DNA of 6,273 bases, from the NCBI GenBank assembly GCA_022848825.1, contig JAJISH010000432.1, positions 1 to 6,273 on the forward strand, in the 5' to 3' direction. Source of the DNA: Thermoplasmatota archaeon. Lineage in GTDB: Archaea > Thermoplasmatota > Thermoplasmata > RBG-16-68-12 > JAGMCJ01. The notes beneath the pieces are model-generated. The model did no database searches. It was not told the origin of the DNA and saw nothing but the letters and a program-made list of their open reading frames with translations. The translations under genes were made by a program, and so were the position numbers. Positions 1 through 5,515 of the stretch are shown here, piece by piece. How positions within the stretch are numbered: position 1 is the first letter of the stretch; every line of letters begins with the position of its first letter.

Positions 1-360
1 CGCATCGTTCGTGGTGAGGTTGAGCAGGGTCTCGCTTTCATTGAGGAGGCCCGCTCCCTTTTTGGAAGTGGCGACAGTTACGATCACAAACAGGGGCTGG
101 GTTGGTATTGGATCCTGCGAGCGGACTTGGGAAACGCTGGAATCCTGCCCGGAGAGGTCTCTGAGGTAGTTGATGCAGCCGATCAGGCGCTAGCGATTCT
201 GCTACCTTTGGAAAACTGGCCGGGGGTAGCAAGGGCCTATGCCGCCCGCGCTCAGGCTCACGAAGCCTTGGGAGATGGGAACGCTGCAGCGGCTGACCGT
301 GAGGCTCAGTCCCGATATGAAAAGTTGGTCGCCAGTTCTGAGGAGACTTCTGGAGCTTAG
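1..360 (+). CDS. C-terminal fragment of a TPR-like helical repeat protein
   Basis: The frame is open from the first base of the window to a TAG at 358-360, so the N-terminal part lies outside; 119 residues are visible. They are almost entirely amphipathic helix, in two blocks: about residues 5-45, and about 60-115 with a long Ala-rich helical hairpin (GVARAYAARAQAHEALGD). The spacing of small and aromatic residues resembles tetratricopeptide repeats, which usually serve as protein-protein scaffolds. No catalytic motif, signal peptide or membrane segment is visible. It converges on the minus-strand collagen-like gene and is probably unrelated to it. After the TAG the same frame stays open to a TGA at 553-555, which I take as chance. 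The TPR assignment rests on pattern only; another alpha-solenoid is possible. The protein may be the repeat tail of a larger regulator, but nothing visible settles that. Confidence 0.7.
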   Translation, partial: RIVRGEVEQGLAFIEEARSLFGSGDSYDHKQGLGWYWILRADLGNAGILPGEVSEVVDAADQALAILLPLENWPGVARAYAARAQAHEALGDGNAAAADREAQSRYEKLVASSEETSGA

Positions 361-541
361 CGGTCTTTCCGGGCTATCTTCCTATGGCAAGGCGATCGCA
401 GTTCTGCCAACTTCGTATTGACGTTAGTCATCCGAAGCTCCGGAATGAGGAGGACTATGAAACCCGAAGCATATATTGGGATAAGCCGTCTTGGTTCCCT
501 CAACGGAATTGTCGCACTCCCCTATGCACTGCGACTATTTC

Positions 542-578
542 CTCAGAGCCTTTGAGATGGAAGGGAAGACGGAAGCTA
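542..578. repeat. Direct repeat copy 1, downstream of collagen-like gene A
   Basis: This segment matches 1648-1683 in the same orientation at roughly 31 of 37 bases by eye, with one gap. The two copies sit just outside the two ends of collagen-like gene A (612-1574). An AATTGT about 50 bases before this copy also matches the AATTGTGGC that precedes the second copy. It could be the remnant of an upstream promoter region of a lost third collagen-like unit, or a duplication scar. The rest of 361-611 shows no convincing gene. Confidence 0.45.
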
Positions 579-611
579 ATTTCTGGATATGGTCAATGCT
601 GAACACGACTA

Positions 612-1574
612 CTAGGATGGATAGAAGACTGCGACCATGTTGCCCCAATAGAACCGGTCACCAGCATTCTGGCCATCAATCATCTGGCCCACGATGTAGT
701 AGTTGTATGTCCCAGGAGTGACGGCGAACCATGTCTGGGCGGAGGCGGTTCTCTCGATTTCGGAATCCGTGGCGGCATCATACTGGACGGTGTCTACCCA
801 ACGGGAGTACGGGTCACCACAGTCAGTTGGCGAACTGCCGACGTTAATGACCCAAGCATCTCCAGTTCCAGTTGTGTGGTCGATTAGCAATAGGACCTGC
901 GCGCTCACGACGATATATCCGTCGGATGGGACAGTCATAGTGACAACGGCATCGGCATAGGCTGCGCATGTTGACCCGATGGTGGTAGCGGTACCACTGG
1001 TGTCAAAAGCCATCAACGACCCAGGTCCGGGTGGTCCCTGCGGTCCTGGATCTCCCTGAATCCCCTGCGGTCCTTGCGGACCTTGTGGGCCAGGATCGCC
1101 CTGAGGACCCTGTGGTCCCGCCGGTCCTTGAAGTCCCGTGCAATCGTTGACATCCACGACCAGGTCGCCGTTGATGTCCTCTGTTGGGTCCCCCCAGCCG
1201 TTCTCGTTGAGGTCCCAGCAGGCGATTCCATCCGCTCCATCCGCTCCGTTCGTCCCATCGGCGCCGTCGGCTCCGTCAGTGCCATCCGCTCCGTTCGTCC
1301 CATCGGCGCCGTCGGCTCCGTCAGTGCCACCTGGTCCCTGAGGGCCATCATTTCCCTGTGGACCCTGCGGGCCCTCCGACCCCGGGGCTCCAACGGTACC
1401 AGCGGGTCCAGGGAACGCCACCATCCCGATCAGGGCCAATGTGAGCGCGATGACTGCGATGACCAGGCCAGGTTTGGAGACGTCTGTCTTCGGAGCAGGG
1501 GAAGTTGCATACACCACGGGTGGCGGAACCGGCTGACCAACTTGCTCACTACCTATACTCTGTGGTCGACTCAT
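612..1574 (-). CDS. Collagen-like protein A, membrane-anchored, with beta-rich C-terminal head
   Basis: A 320-residue protein, probably displayed on the cell surface as a trimer. A cytosolic Pro-rich tail (1-35) leads to one membrane helix (about 36-54). A perfect Gly-X-Y stalk follows, with 21 glycines at 56-116. A knot at 117-146 is bracketed by Cys119 and Cys145 and holds two EF-hand or TSP3-like calcium loops (D121, N123, N125, D129, E132; then D133, N135, D137, D141, D144). A second stalk has 13 glycines (147-183), and a Tyr/Val-rich head (186-320) resembles the jelly-roll heads that trimerise collagen stalks. I chose the ATG at 1572-1574, not the upstream GTG at 1709. From this ATG the N-terminus aligns with protein B (shared [12 protein letters not shown]), and GGAGGAG lies about 10 bases upstream. 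The first half of the stalk carries a 45-base tandem repeat. The stop is a double TAG (612-614 and 609-611). Function is unknown; adhesion or a surface appendage is inferred from architecture. Confidence 0.85.
   Translation of the reverse strand: MSRPQSIGSEQVGQPVPPPVVYATSPAPKTDVSKPGLVIAVIALTLALIGMVAFPGPAGTVGAPGSEGPQGPQGNDGPQGPGGTDGADGADGTNGADGTDGADGADGTNGADGADGIACWDLNENGWGDPTEDINGDLVVDVNDCTGLQGPAGPQGPQGDPGPQGPQGPQGIQGDPGPQGPPGPGSLMAFDTSGTATTIGSTCAAYADAVVTMTVPSDGYIVVSAQVLLLIDHTTGTGDAWVINVGSSPTDCGDPYSRWVDTVQYDAATDSEIERTASAQTWFAVTPGTYNYYIVGQMIDGQNAGDRFYWGNMVAVFYPS
1237..1326 (-). repeat. Perfect 45-base tandem repeat inside the collagen stalk
   Basis: Two identical 45-base copies abut at 1237-1281 and 1282-1326. 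Each encodes 15 residues, that is five Gly-X-Y triplets (pattern [15 protein letters not shown]), so a copy can be gained or lost without breaking the triple-helix register. The perfect identity suggests recent expansion or ongoing slippage. The first stalk of protein A is exactly five triplets longer than that of protein B (21 versus 16), which is one repeat unit. Confidence 0.93.
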
Positions 1575-1590
1575 GTGAAAACATACTCCT

Positions 1591-1628
1591 CCAGCCAGCA
1601 TTACCTCGTTGGATAAAAGAATTGTGGC
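1591..1628 (-). promoter_or_regulatory. Promoter and RBS region of collagen-like gene A
   Basis: On the minus strand, GCCACAATTCTTTTAT occupies 1628-1613, with the TATA-like TTTTAT at 1618-1613. The 16-base block ends 38 bases before the ATG. The gene B promoter has the same block with one difference and exactly the same 38-base spacing. A shared TGCTGGCT lies at the same offset, followed by a GGAGGAG ribosome binding site about 10 bases before the start. The position suits an archaeal TATA box with a short leader. The parallel with gene B is the main support. Confidence 0.6.
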
Positions 1629-1647
1629 GGTTGTGAACCAGCATGAT

Positions 1648-1683
1648 CTGAGAGTCTTTGAGATAGAGGCAAGACGGAAGCTA
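1648..1683. repeat. Direct repeat copy 2, upstream of collagen-like gene A
   Basis: This is the partner of 542-578 and lies about 20 bases upstream (minus-strand sense) of the gene A promoter block. A shorter related piece (AGAGAGTCTC) occurs upstream of gene B near 3375-3384. The element may therefore be part of a duplicated upstream control region. No coding feature is needed to explain it. Confidence 0.45.
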
Positions 1684-1810
1684 GTCTTCGTTTTTCTCTT
1701 CTCGCCCACTCAGAGGCATGGTGGAATATGAGTCCTCCAGTAATCGAAGCCCCCAAACTCAGCGTGAACACCTGAACAGTCCCGAGGAGGGCAATCTGCT
1801 GTCGCTGTCC

Positions 1811-2338
1811 CTAGGTCAACAATCTCGAGAGCTGCAGTGACCCTCCGTTCCAGGATACGTGAACGCGAACGACATAGTGCCAGCCAGGGCTAGTCGTGAA
1901 GCTGCCAAAGGACAGCCAACTGCTCTCCCCCGGGGCTATGGACAAGGAAACATAGTCCAGCACTTCCTGCACCTCCTCGCCATATGCCGATCCGTAGAGA
2001 GAGACCAGGACCTCACCTGAGGCACTGACGTGCGCGACCTTTCCTCCTGTGTTCTTCAGGCTGACCCATACCCCATATGTGACACTATTGTTGACAACAT
2101 CCTCAATGTCCAAGACGATCTGTTCCTCTGAGTCAATGGTGAGGAAGGCAGGTTCTGCAGCACTCTCCAGCCATACTGCGGCCAGCAGAATGGAGTTGAT
2201 GGCCAAGAGAACGATCGCGATGACCAGCAACGTAGCCGCTCTTTGAGGGCTAAGCTCCATGAAAGCAGCCCTATCGCCATGGCTAGATTGGGTGTTCCTC
2301 CTACGGAGGGACTCACTCTTAGACTTCTCTTCCGTCAT
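1811..2338 (-). CDS. Single-pass membrane protein with extracytoplasmic beta-sandwich domain
   Basis: A 175-residue protein of unknown function. A charged N-terminal tail (1-33, with RRR) precedes one membrane helix (about 36-57). A beta-rich domain follows (about 62-175), with alternating hydrophobic strands, an NTGG turn and an APGES turn; this pattern is typical of CARDB- or Ig-like sandwich domains. The positive tail predicts N-in topology with the domain outside, as for the collagen-like proteins on either side. The ATG at 2336-2338 is preferred over a TTG at 2344 because GGTGA lies seven bases upstream of it. No TATA-like sequence is obvious in the 113 bases after gene B, so co-transcription with gene B is likely. 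The frame after the terminal TAG stays open for 69 codons and encodes a hydrophobic stretch followed by RREKRR. The CARDB suggestion is by pattern only. Confidence 0.75.
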   Translation of the reverse strand: MTEEKSKSESLRRRNTQSSHGDRAAFMELSPQRAATLLVIAIVLLAINSILLAAVWLESAAEPAFLTIDSEEQIVLDIEDVVNNSVTYGVWVSLKNTGGKVAHVSASGEVLVSLYGSAYGEEVQEVLDYVSLSIAPGESSWLSFGSFTTSPGWHYVVRVHVSWNGGSLQLSRLLT

Positions 2339-2451
2339 GGTCAACTCACCTTCGAGACTGCGACTACCTCTGAGGCCATCTCACGCTCTGATTGGTGCTA
2401 CCACTCTGCTGACCGGACAGTGGATCCTGAGCCGAATCGAGTTCGTGGAGT

Positions 2452-3255
2452 CTAGCAGAAGACAGCTAGGTGGAACGATCGGTCAGTGTCCGTTCCAGTC
2501 ATGTCGTCGGTCGCGACCCAGACACCGGTCGGGTCTGCAAACTCACCAACGACGGTAATACTCCCTGGCGGTGCCACCCCTAAGAAGCCGGTGTAACCGA
2601 GCGTCGCGACGTAGACGCAAGCGCGCACGTCCTGGTTGAAACGGACAGTGTACCAGCCCACGCCTTCATAGTTGGTACTCACCACGTTGCTCCCGCGGGC
2701 GAGCGTTCCGTTCGATTCGACGACCGCCCACAACACCGTGGCCGGGGTCCCAGGCGGTCCCTGTAGTCCAGGGTCTCCCTGTATCCCTTGCGGTCCTTGC
2801 AGTCCCTGTGGTCCGGGGTCTCCCTGAATACCCTGCAGTCCTTGCAGTCCCTGTGGCCCTGTGCAATCCAGCACATCCACAACAAGATCCCCGTTTATGT
2901 CTTCGGCTGGGAGATCTCCCGTTCCGTTTCCGTTGAGGTCCCAGCAGGCTACACCGTCAGCGCCGTCCGCGCCTGAGAGTCCTTGGGATCCGGTTGGTCC
3001 CTGTGCACCATCGCTTCCATCGTCTCCATCATCTCCAGTCGGTCCCTGCGGTCCTATTTCGCCTTGTGGTCCCTCTTCACCTGCGGGTCCAGGGAAGGCA
3101 ACCATCCCGACCAGGGCCAAAGCCAAGGCGATGACAGCGATTACCAGGCCAGGTTTGGAAACATCTGTCCTTCGGGCAGGTGGAGGGGCAGCCGCCATCG
3201 GAGGCGGTGCAGATTGATAATACGGCTCACTTCCAGTACTTTGTGTTTGTTCCAT
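2452..3255 (-). CDS. Collagen-like protein B, membrane-anchored, with a distinct C-terminal head
   Basis: A 267-residue paralogue of protein A. It has a Pro/Ala-rich cytosolic tail (1-35), a membrane helix (about 36-54) and a Gly-X-Y stalk with 16 glycines (56-101). A Cys104-Cys131 bracketed knot of acidic calcium loops follows (D106, N108, N110, D114, then D119, N121, D123, D127, D130); its first loop is one residue longer than in A. The second stalk has 13 glycines (133-169), the same number as in A. The head (about 172-267) is unrelated to that of A: its LWAVV start, TLARGS, the YTVRFNQDV strand, CVYVATLG and an FHLAVFC end are, from memory, typical of a small beta domain found on bacterial and phage collagen-like or tail proteins. 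The start is supported by GGAGGATA about ten bases upstream and by alignment with A. It is the first gene of the cluster in the direction of reading. A surface trimer role is inferred, not shown. Confidence 0.87.
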   Translation of the reverse strand: MEQTQSTGSEPYYQSAPPPMAAAPPPARRTDVSKPGLVIAVIALALALVGMVAFPGPAGEEGPQGEIGPQGPTGDDGDDGSDGAQGPTGSQGLSGADGADGVACWDLNGNGTGDLPAEDINGDLVVDVLDCTGPQGLQGLQGIQGDPGPQGLQGPQGIQGDPGLQGPPGTPATVLWAVVESNGTLARGSNVVSTNYEGVGWYTVRFNQDVRACVYVATLGYTGFLGVAPPGSITVVGEFADPTGVWVATDDMTGTDTDRSFHLAVFC

Positions 3256-3265
3256 AATACGTTAT

Positions 3266-3309
3266 CCTCCTGAAGCCAGCACAGCCTTGACATATAAGAG
3301 AATTGTGGC
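3266..3309 (-). promoter_or_regulatory. Promoter and RBS region of collagen-like gene B
   Basis: On the minus strand, GCCACAATTCTCTTAT lies at 3309-3294, with TATA-like TTATAT at 3297-3292, 38 bases before the ATG. A TGCTGGCT block and a GGAGGATA ribosome binding site follow. It differs from the gene A block at one base of 16. The transcript leader would be short, placing the RBS near the 5' end. The remaining bases up to the tRNA-Ala gene (3310-3546) show no gene or clear signal. Confidence 0.65.
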
Positions 3310-3546
3310 AGTGGAGAGGCTGGGAGAACTTCGGCGTAGAAGTTTGTCCAAGACCTCTAGTGATTGCGACAATCAGAGAGTCTCAGTCCCAGCCTCAGAG
3401 ACAGAATGAATCCAGAGGTATGAAAAGCTCGTGGCAAGGCAAAGCTTTGTCGCACTTCTTTTCGGACTACGACACTTCGACCATCCAGTCTACGTCCGCC
3501 TCCACCCTTACCCAATGCCTCTACCCCGTCTGAACTGCTAAGGGTA

Positions 3547-3619
3547 TGGACCGAAGGGGACTTGAACCCCTGGCCTCCACCATGCCAAGGTGGCGATCTT
3601 CCAACTGATCTATCGGCCC
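3547..3619 (-). tRNA. tRNA-Ala, anticodon GGC
   Basis: The minus strand folds as a complete 73-base cloverleaf. The acceptor GGGCCGA pairs with TCGGTCC and includes the G3-U70 pair that marks alanine tRNAs. The D-arm is GATC/GATC around AGTTGGAA. The anticodon stem CCACC/GGTGG encloses loop TTGGCAT, giving anticodon GGC (reads GCC and GCU). The T-arm is AGGGG/CCCCT with loop TTCAAGT. The discriminator is A; CCA is not encoded, as the next bases are TAC. No intron is seen. It lies 35 bases after the purF stop and has its own TATA box. Confidence 0.97.
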
Positions 3620-3644
3620 GCGGAAATCACAATAGCCACTGACG

Positions 3645-3652
3645 ATATATAA
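3645..3652 (-). promoter_or_regulatory. TATA box for tRNA-Ala
   Basis: TTATATAT on the minus strand is centred about 29 bases before the first base of the tRNA, the normal archaeal spacing with a few bases of 5' leader. It sits in the short gap between the purF stop and the tRNA. Confidence 0.75.
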
Positions 3653-3654
3653 CT

Positions 3655-5076
3655 CTAATCTTCCTTGAAGTGGAAGTCCAGCAGCTTCTTCTGGAACCTG
3701 TGCATCTCCTTCGGTATGCGCACCGGGTACCGCCCCGTGATGCAGCCCAGGCAGAGCTCGTTCCTTCTCTGTCCGATCGTCTCGACGACGCCCTCGATCG
3801 TGTTGTAGCCCAGTGAATCGGCACCGAGATCCTTGCAGATGTCCTCCACTGTCTTCTGGTTCGCGACGAACTGGTCCCTCGTCGTCATGTCTATTCCCAG
3901 GTAGCAGGGGGCGATTATCGGCGGGCAGCCGATTCGCACGTGGACCTCGGTCGCGCCGACGTGCCTCATCACGGTGATGATCCTCCGCATGGTCGTTCCG
4001 CGCACTATGCTGTCGTCCACGAGGACGACCCTCTTCCCCTTTACCACTGGCACGACTGGATTGACCTTCTCCCGCACGCTCACGGTCCTGCTCCGCTGGT
4101 CGGGCATGATGAAGGTCCTTGCGATGTACCTGTTCTTCATGAGCCCCTCTGCTAGAGGAATCCCCGAGGCCTCGGAAAATCCGAGAGCGTAGGTCCTTCC
4201 CGAATCCGGCACGGGCGTGACAACGTCCGCCTTCACAGGATAGAGCTCGTGGAGGAGCGCTCCTATCCTCCTGCGGATCTGGTACACCCACTTCCCGTCC
4301 AGTACAGCGTCGCCTCTCGCGAAATAGAGGTACTCGAAGAAGCAGTGAGCCTTCCGCTTGCCCTCCACCAGCTGATGGCTCTTGAATCCGTCATTGGTGA
4401 GCTCGACAAGCTCTCCCGGCCTCACGTCGCGAATGAGCTCACCGTCCAGGACGTCGATGGCCACGTTCTCCGATGCGATGATGTGCCCGCCGTCGAACTT
4501 GCCTATGCAGAGCGGCTTTATCGCGTGCGGGTCCCTCAGCCCGTACACCTTGCCATCGTGGAGGAAGGTCATCGCATAGGACCCCTTCAGTTCGGGGACG
4601 ACCTGCTTCATTGCCTCAGCGAAGCTCAATCCGTAGGCCATCTCGTCGGAGAGCATGAAGGCTATCGTTTCCTCCTCGCTCCCGAGGTTGTACTCGTGGC
4701 CCTTCCTGTCCATCCTCCTCTTCAGCGCTCCGGAGTTGGTGATTATGCCGTTGTGTCCGAGAGCCATCCTTCCTGAAGCCGTCTCGATGACGTGCGGCTG
4801 CGCGTTCTCCGGCTTGGACAGCTTGATCGAGTAGTAGTTGTGACCGATGCCGATCTTCCCTCGCAGCTTCTTCAGGTTCGACTCGTGGAAGACCTCCCCC
4901 ACCAGACCGAGGTCCTTGATGCACTTGATCTTGCGCGCCTGGATCGCGATCCCGGCGGACTCCTGGCCGCGGTGCTGCAGGGCCCTGAGCGCATAATAGA
5001 TATGAGAAGACGTCCGAGACGGAGAGGAGGAATGTATGCCGACGACAGCGCATTGCTCCTTTGGCTTTTCCATCAT
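3655..5076 (-). CDS. purF: Amidophosphoribosyltransferase (PurF), Fe-S type
   Basis: Catalyses the first committed step of purine synthesis: PRPP plus glutamine gives phosphoribosylamine, glutamate and pyrophosphate, in the cytoplasm. The 473 residues match the usual family length. The N-terminal class II glutamine amidotransferase domain begins CAVVGI, with nucleophile Cys9 expected to be exposed by removal of a short propeptide. LQHRGQ (33-38) and GHNG (107-110) follow. The phosphoribosyltransferase domain has KNRYIARTFI (314-323) and the PRPP loop VLVDDSIVRGTT (351-362). Cys245, Cys391, Cys442 and Cys445 match the four ligands of the 4Fe-4S cluster in Bacillus-type PurF, so the enzyme is probably oxygen-sensitive. 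In the strand where most PurF have GHxRYST, this protein reads GHNYYSI, losing the Arg that holds substrate glutamine. The ATG at 5076 overlaps the rpl37e TGA, implying translational coupling. The assignment is secure; the effect of the substitution is unknown. Confidence 0.97.
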   Translation of the reverse strand: MMEKPKEQCAVVGIHSSSPSRTSSHIYYALRALQHRGQESAGIAIQARKIKCIKDLGLVGEVFHESNLKKLRGKIGIGHNYYSIKLSKPENAQPHVIETASGRMALGHNGIITNSGALKRRMDRKGHEYNLGSEEETIAFMLSDEMAYGLSFAEAMKQVVPELKGSYAMTFLHDGKVYGLRDPHAIKPLCIGKFDGGHIIASENVAIDVLDGELIRDVRPGELVELTNDGFKSHQLVEGKRKAHCFFEYLYFARGDAVLDGKWVYQIRRRIGALLHELYPVKADVVTPVPDSGRTYALGFSEASGIPLAEGLMKNRYIARTFIMPDQRSRTVSVREKVNPVVPVVKGKRVVLVDDSIVRGTTMRRIITVMRHVGATEVHVRIGCPPIIAPCYLGIDMTTRDQFVANQKTVEDICKDLGADSLGYNTIEGVVETIGQRRNELCLGCITGRYPVRIPKEMHRFQKKLLDFHFKED

Positions 5077-5243
5077 CAGCGACCCTTGGCCCAGCTGTCA
5101 TTCCTGAGTTTGGCACTCCTGCCGAAGCCGCACGAGGCGCAGTACTTCTACCTCACGTGATAGGCGTGGTTGCCGCATCTCCTGCAGACCATGTGGGTCT
5201 TCCTTTTCCCTCTCTTACCCAGAGAAGCTGTTCCCTTGGTCAG
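5076..5243 (-). CDS. rpl37e: 50S ribosomal protein L37e, interrupted by an in-frame TAG and lacking a normal start
   Basis: A small zinc-ribbon protein of the large ribosomal subunit. Read from the CTG at 5241-5243, the frame gives [18 protein letters not shown], then the zinc knuckles CRRC (20-23) and CASC (35-38), then [17 protein letters not shown] and a TGA at 5076-5078. This follows known L37e from end to end at the usual length of about 55 residues. Two oddities: codon 32, normally Lys, is TAG (one base from AAG), and the initiator is CTG, with no ATG, GTG or TTG in frame nearby. GGTGA overlaps the lsm stop and lies 4 bases before the CTG. The TGA overlaps the purF ATG. The intact flanks argue for a functional gene with sequencing errors or recoding; a true pseudogene of this essential gene would need a second copy elsewhere. 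Confidence 0.8.
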
Positions 5244-5251
5244 AAAATCAC

Positions 5252-5467
5252 CTATGGCGAGATGTATATGACGTTGTCCCCGCGAAGGATGGCGATATCG
5301 AGTTTCCTCACCACTTCATCGTCCATCCTCTCCTCGGCGCCCTTCAGGACTATGTTCATGTGCGGGTCGAAGCCCTCCAGCTTTCCCCTGTACTCGCGTC
5401 CTGCCTTCAGCTCGACGATCACCTGATGATTTATGTTCGCGTTCAGTACCGAGAGCGGCTTCTGCAT
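5252..5467 (-). CDS. lsm: Lsm (Sm-like archaeal) RNA-binding protein
   Basis: A 71-residue protein of the Sm fold, whose archaeal members form heptameric rings that bind U-rich RNA. The Sm1 motif covers about residues 11-42 ([10 protein letters not shown] to NIVL), with D35 and N38 in the FDPHMN RNA-binding turn. The Sm2 motif covers 59-70 ([12 protein letters not shown]), with the RGDN loop. The length is typical and nothing is missing. The ATG at 5465-5467 follows the ribosome binding site AAGGTGGT. The gene heads a lsm-rpl37e-purF run, an order I recall from other archaea; only eight bases separate its TAG from the rpl37e CTG. Confidence 0.97.
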   Translation of the reverse strand: MQKPLSVLNANINHQVIVELKAGREYRGKLEGFDPHMNIVLKGAEERMDDEVVRKLDIAILRGDNVIYISP

Positions 5468-5470
5468 GAT

Positions 5471-5508
5471 ACCACCTTAAGAGGATAATCAAGACCGTAC
5501 TTAAAGAT
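5471..5508 (-). promoter_or_regulatory. Promoter and RBS of the lsm-rpl37e-purF cluster
   Basis: On the minus strand, ATCTTTAAGTA (5508-5498) is a TATA-like element about 35 bases before the lsm ATG. A start site about 25 bases downstream would give a leader of some ten bases. AAGGTGGT (5478-5471) is the ribosome binding site. The promoter starts only about eight bases after the 3' end of tRNA-Leu. The TATA call is moderate because the match to consensus is loose. Confidence 0.5.
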
Positions 5509-5515
5509 GTGGTTA

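Noticed and set aside
457..555. Small plus-strand reading frame of 32 codons (MKPEAYIGISRL...) with GAGGAGG just upstream
   Set aside because: The spacing of three bases between GGAGG and ATG is too short for a normal ribosome binding site, the peptide resembles nothing I know, and the region overlaps the repeat shared with 1648-1683.
1237..1326. CRISPR-like repeat
   Set aside because: The copies are directly adjacent with no spacers, and they encode in-frame collagen triplets.
1013..1616. Long open frames on both strands within the collagen-coding region
   Set aside because: Repetitive Gly-X-Y codons keep other frames open; the peptides are low-complexity shadows of the collagen genes. The same holds for 2666-3273.
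1575..1709. N-terminal extension of collagen-like protein A from a GTG at 1709
   Set aside because: The extension crosses the conserved promoter block and RBS, and it has no counterpart in protein B, whose N-terminus aligns with the internal ATG at 1572-1574.
3521..4291. 256-codon minus-strand frame overlapping tRNA-Ala and purF
   Set aside because: It is out of frame with a clear full-length purF and has the Arg/Gly/Asp-rich composition of a GC-rich shadow frame; it also runs through the tRNA.
3655..5254. TAG as a general sense (pyrrolysine) codon in this organism
   Set aside because: The purF, lsm and collagen-like genes end at TAG at the expected C-terminal residues, and reading through purF would run into the tRNA-Ala gene. 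Only the L37e case keeps homology beyond the TAG.
4249..5426. Plus-strand frames opposite purF, rpl37e and lsm
   Set aside because: They are antisense shadows of well-supported genes, with no ribosome binding site and no recognisable motif.
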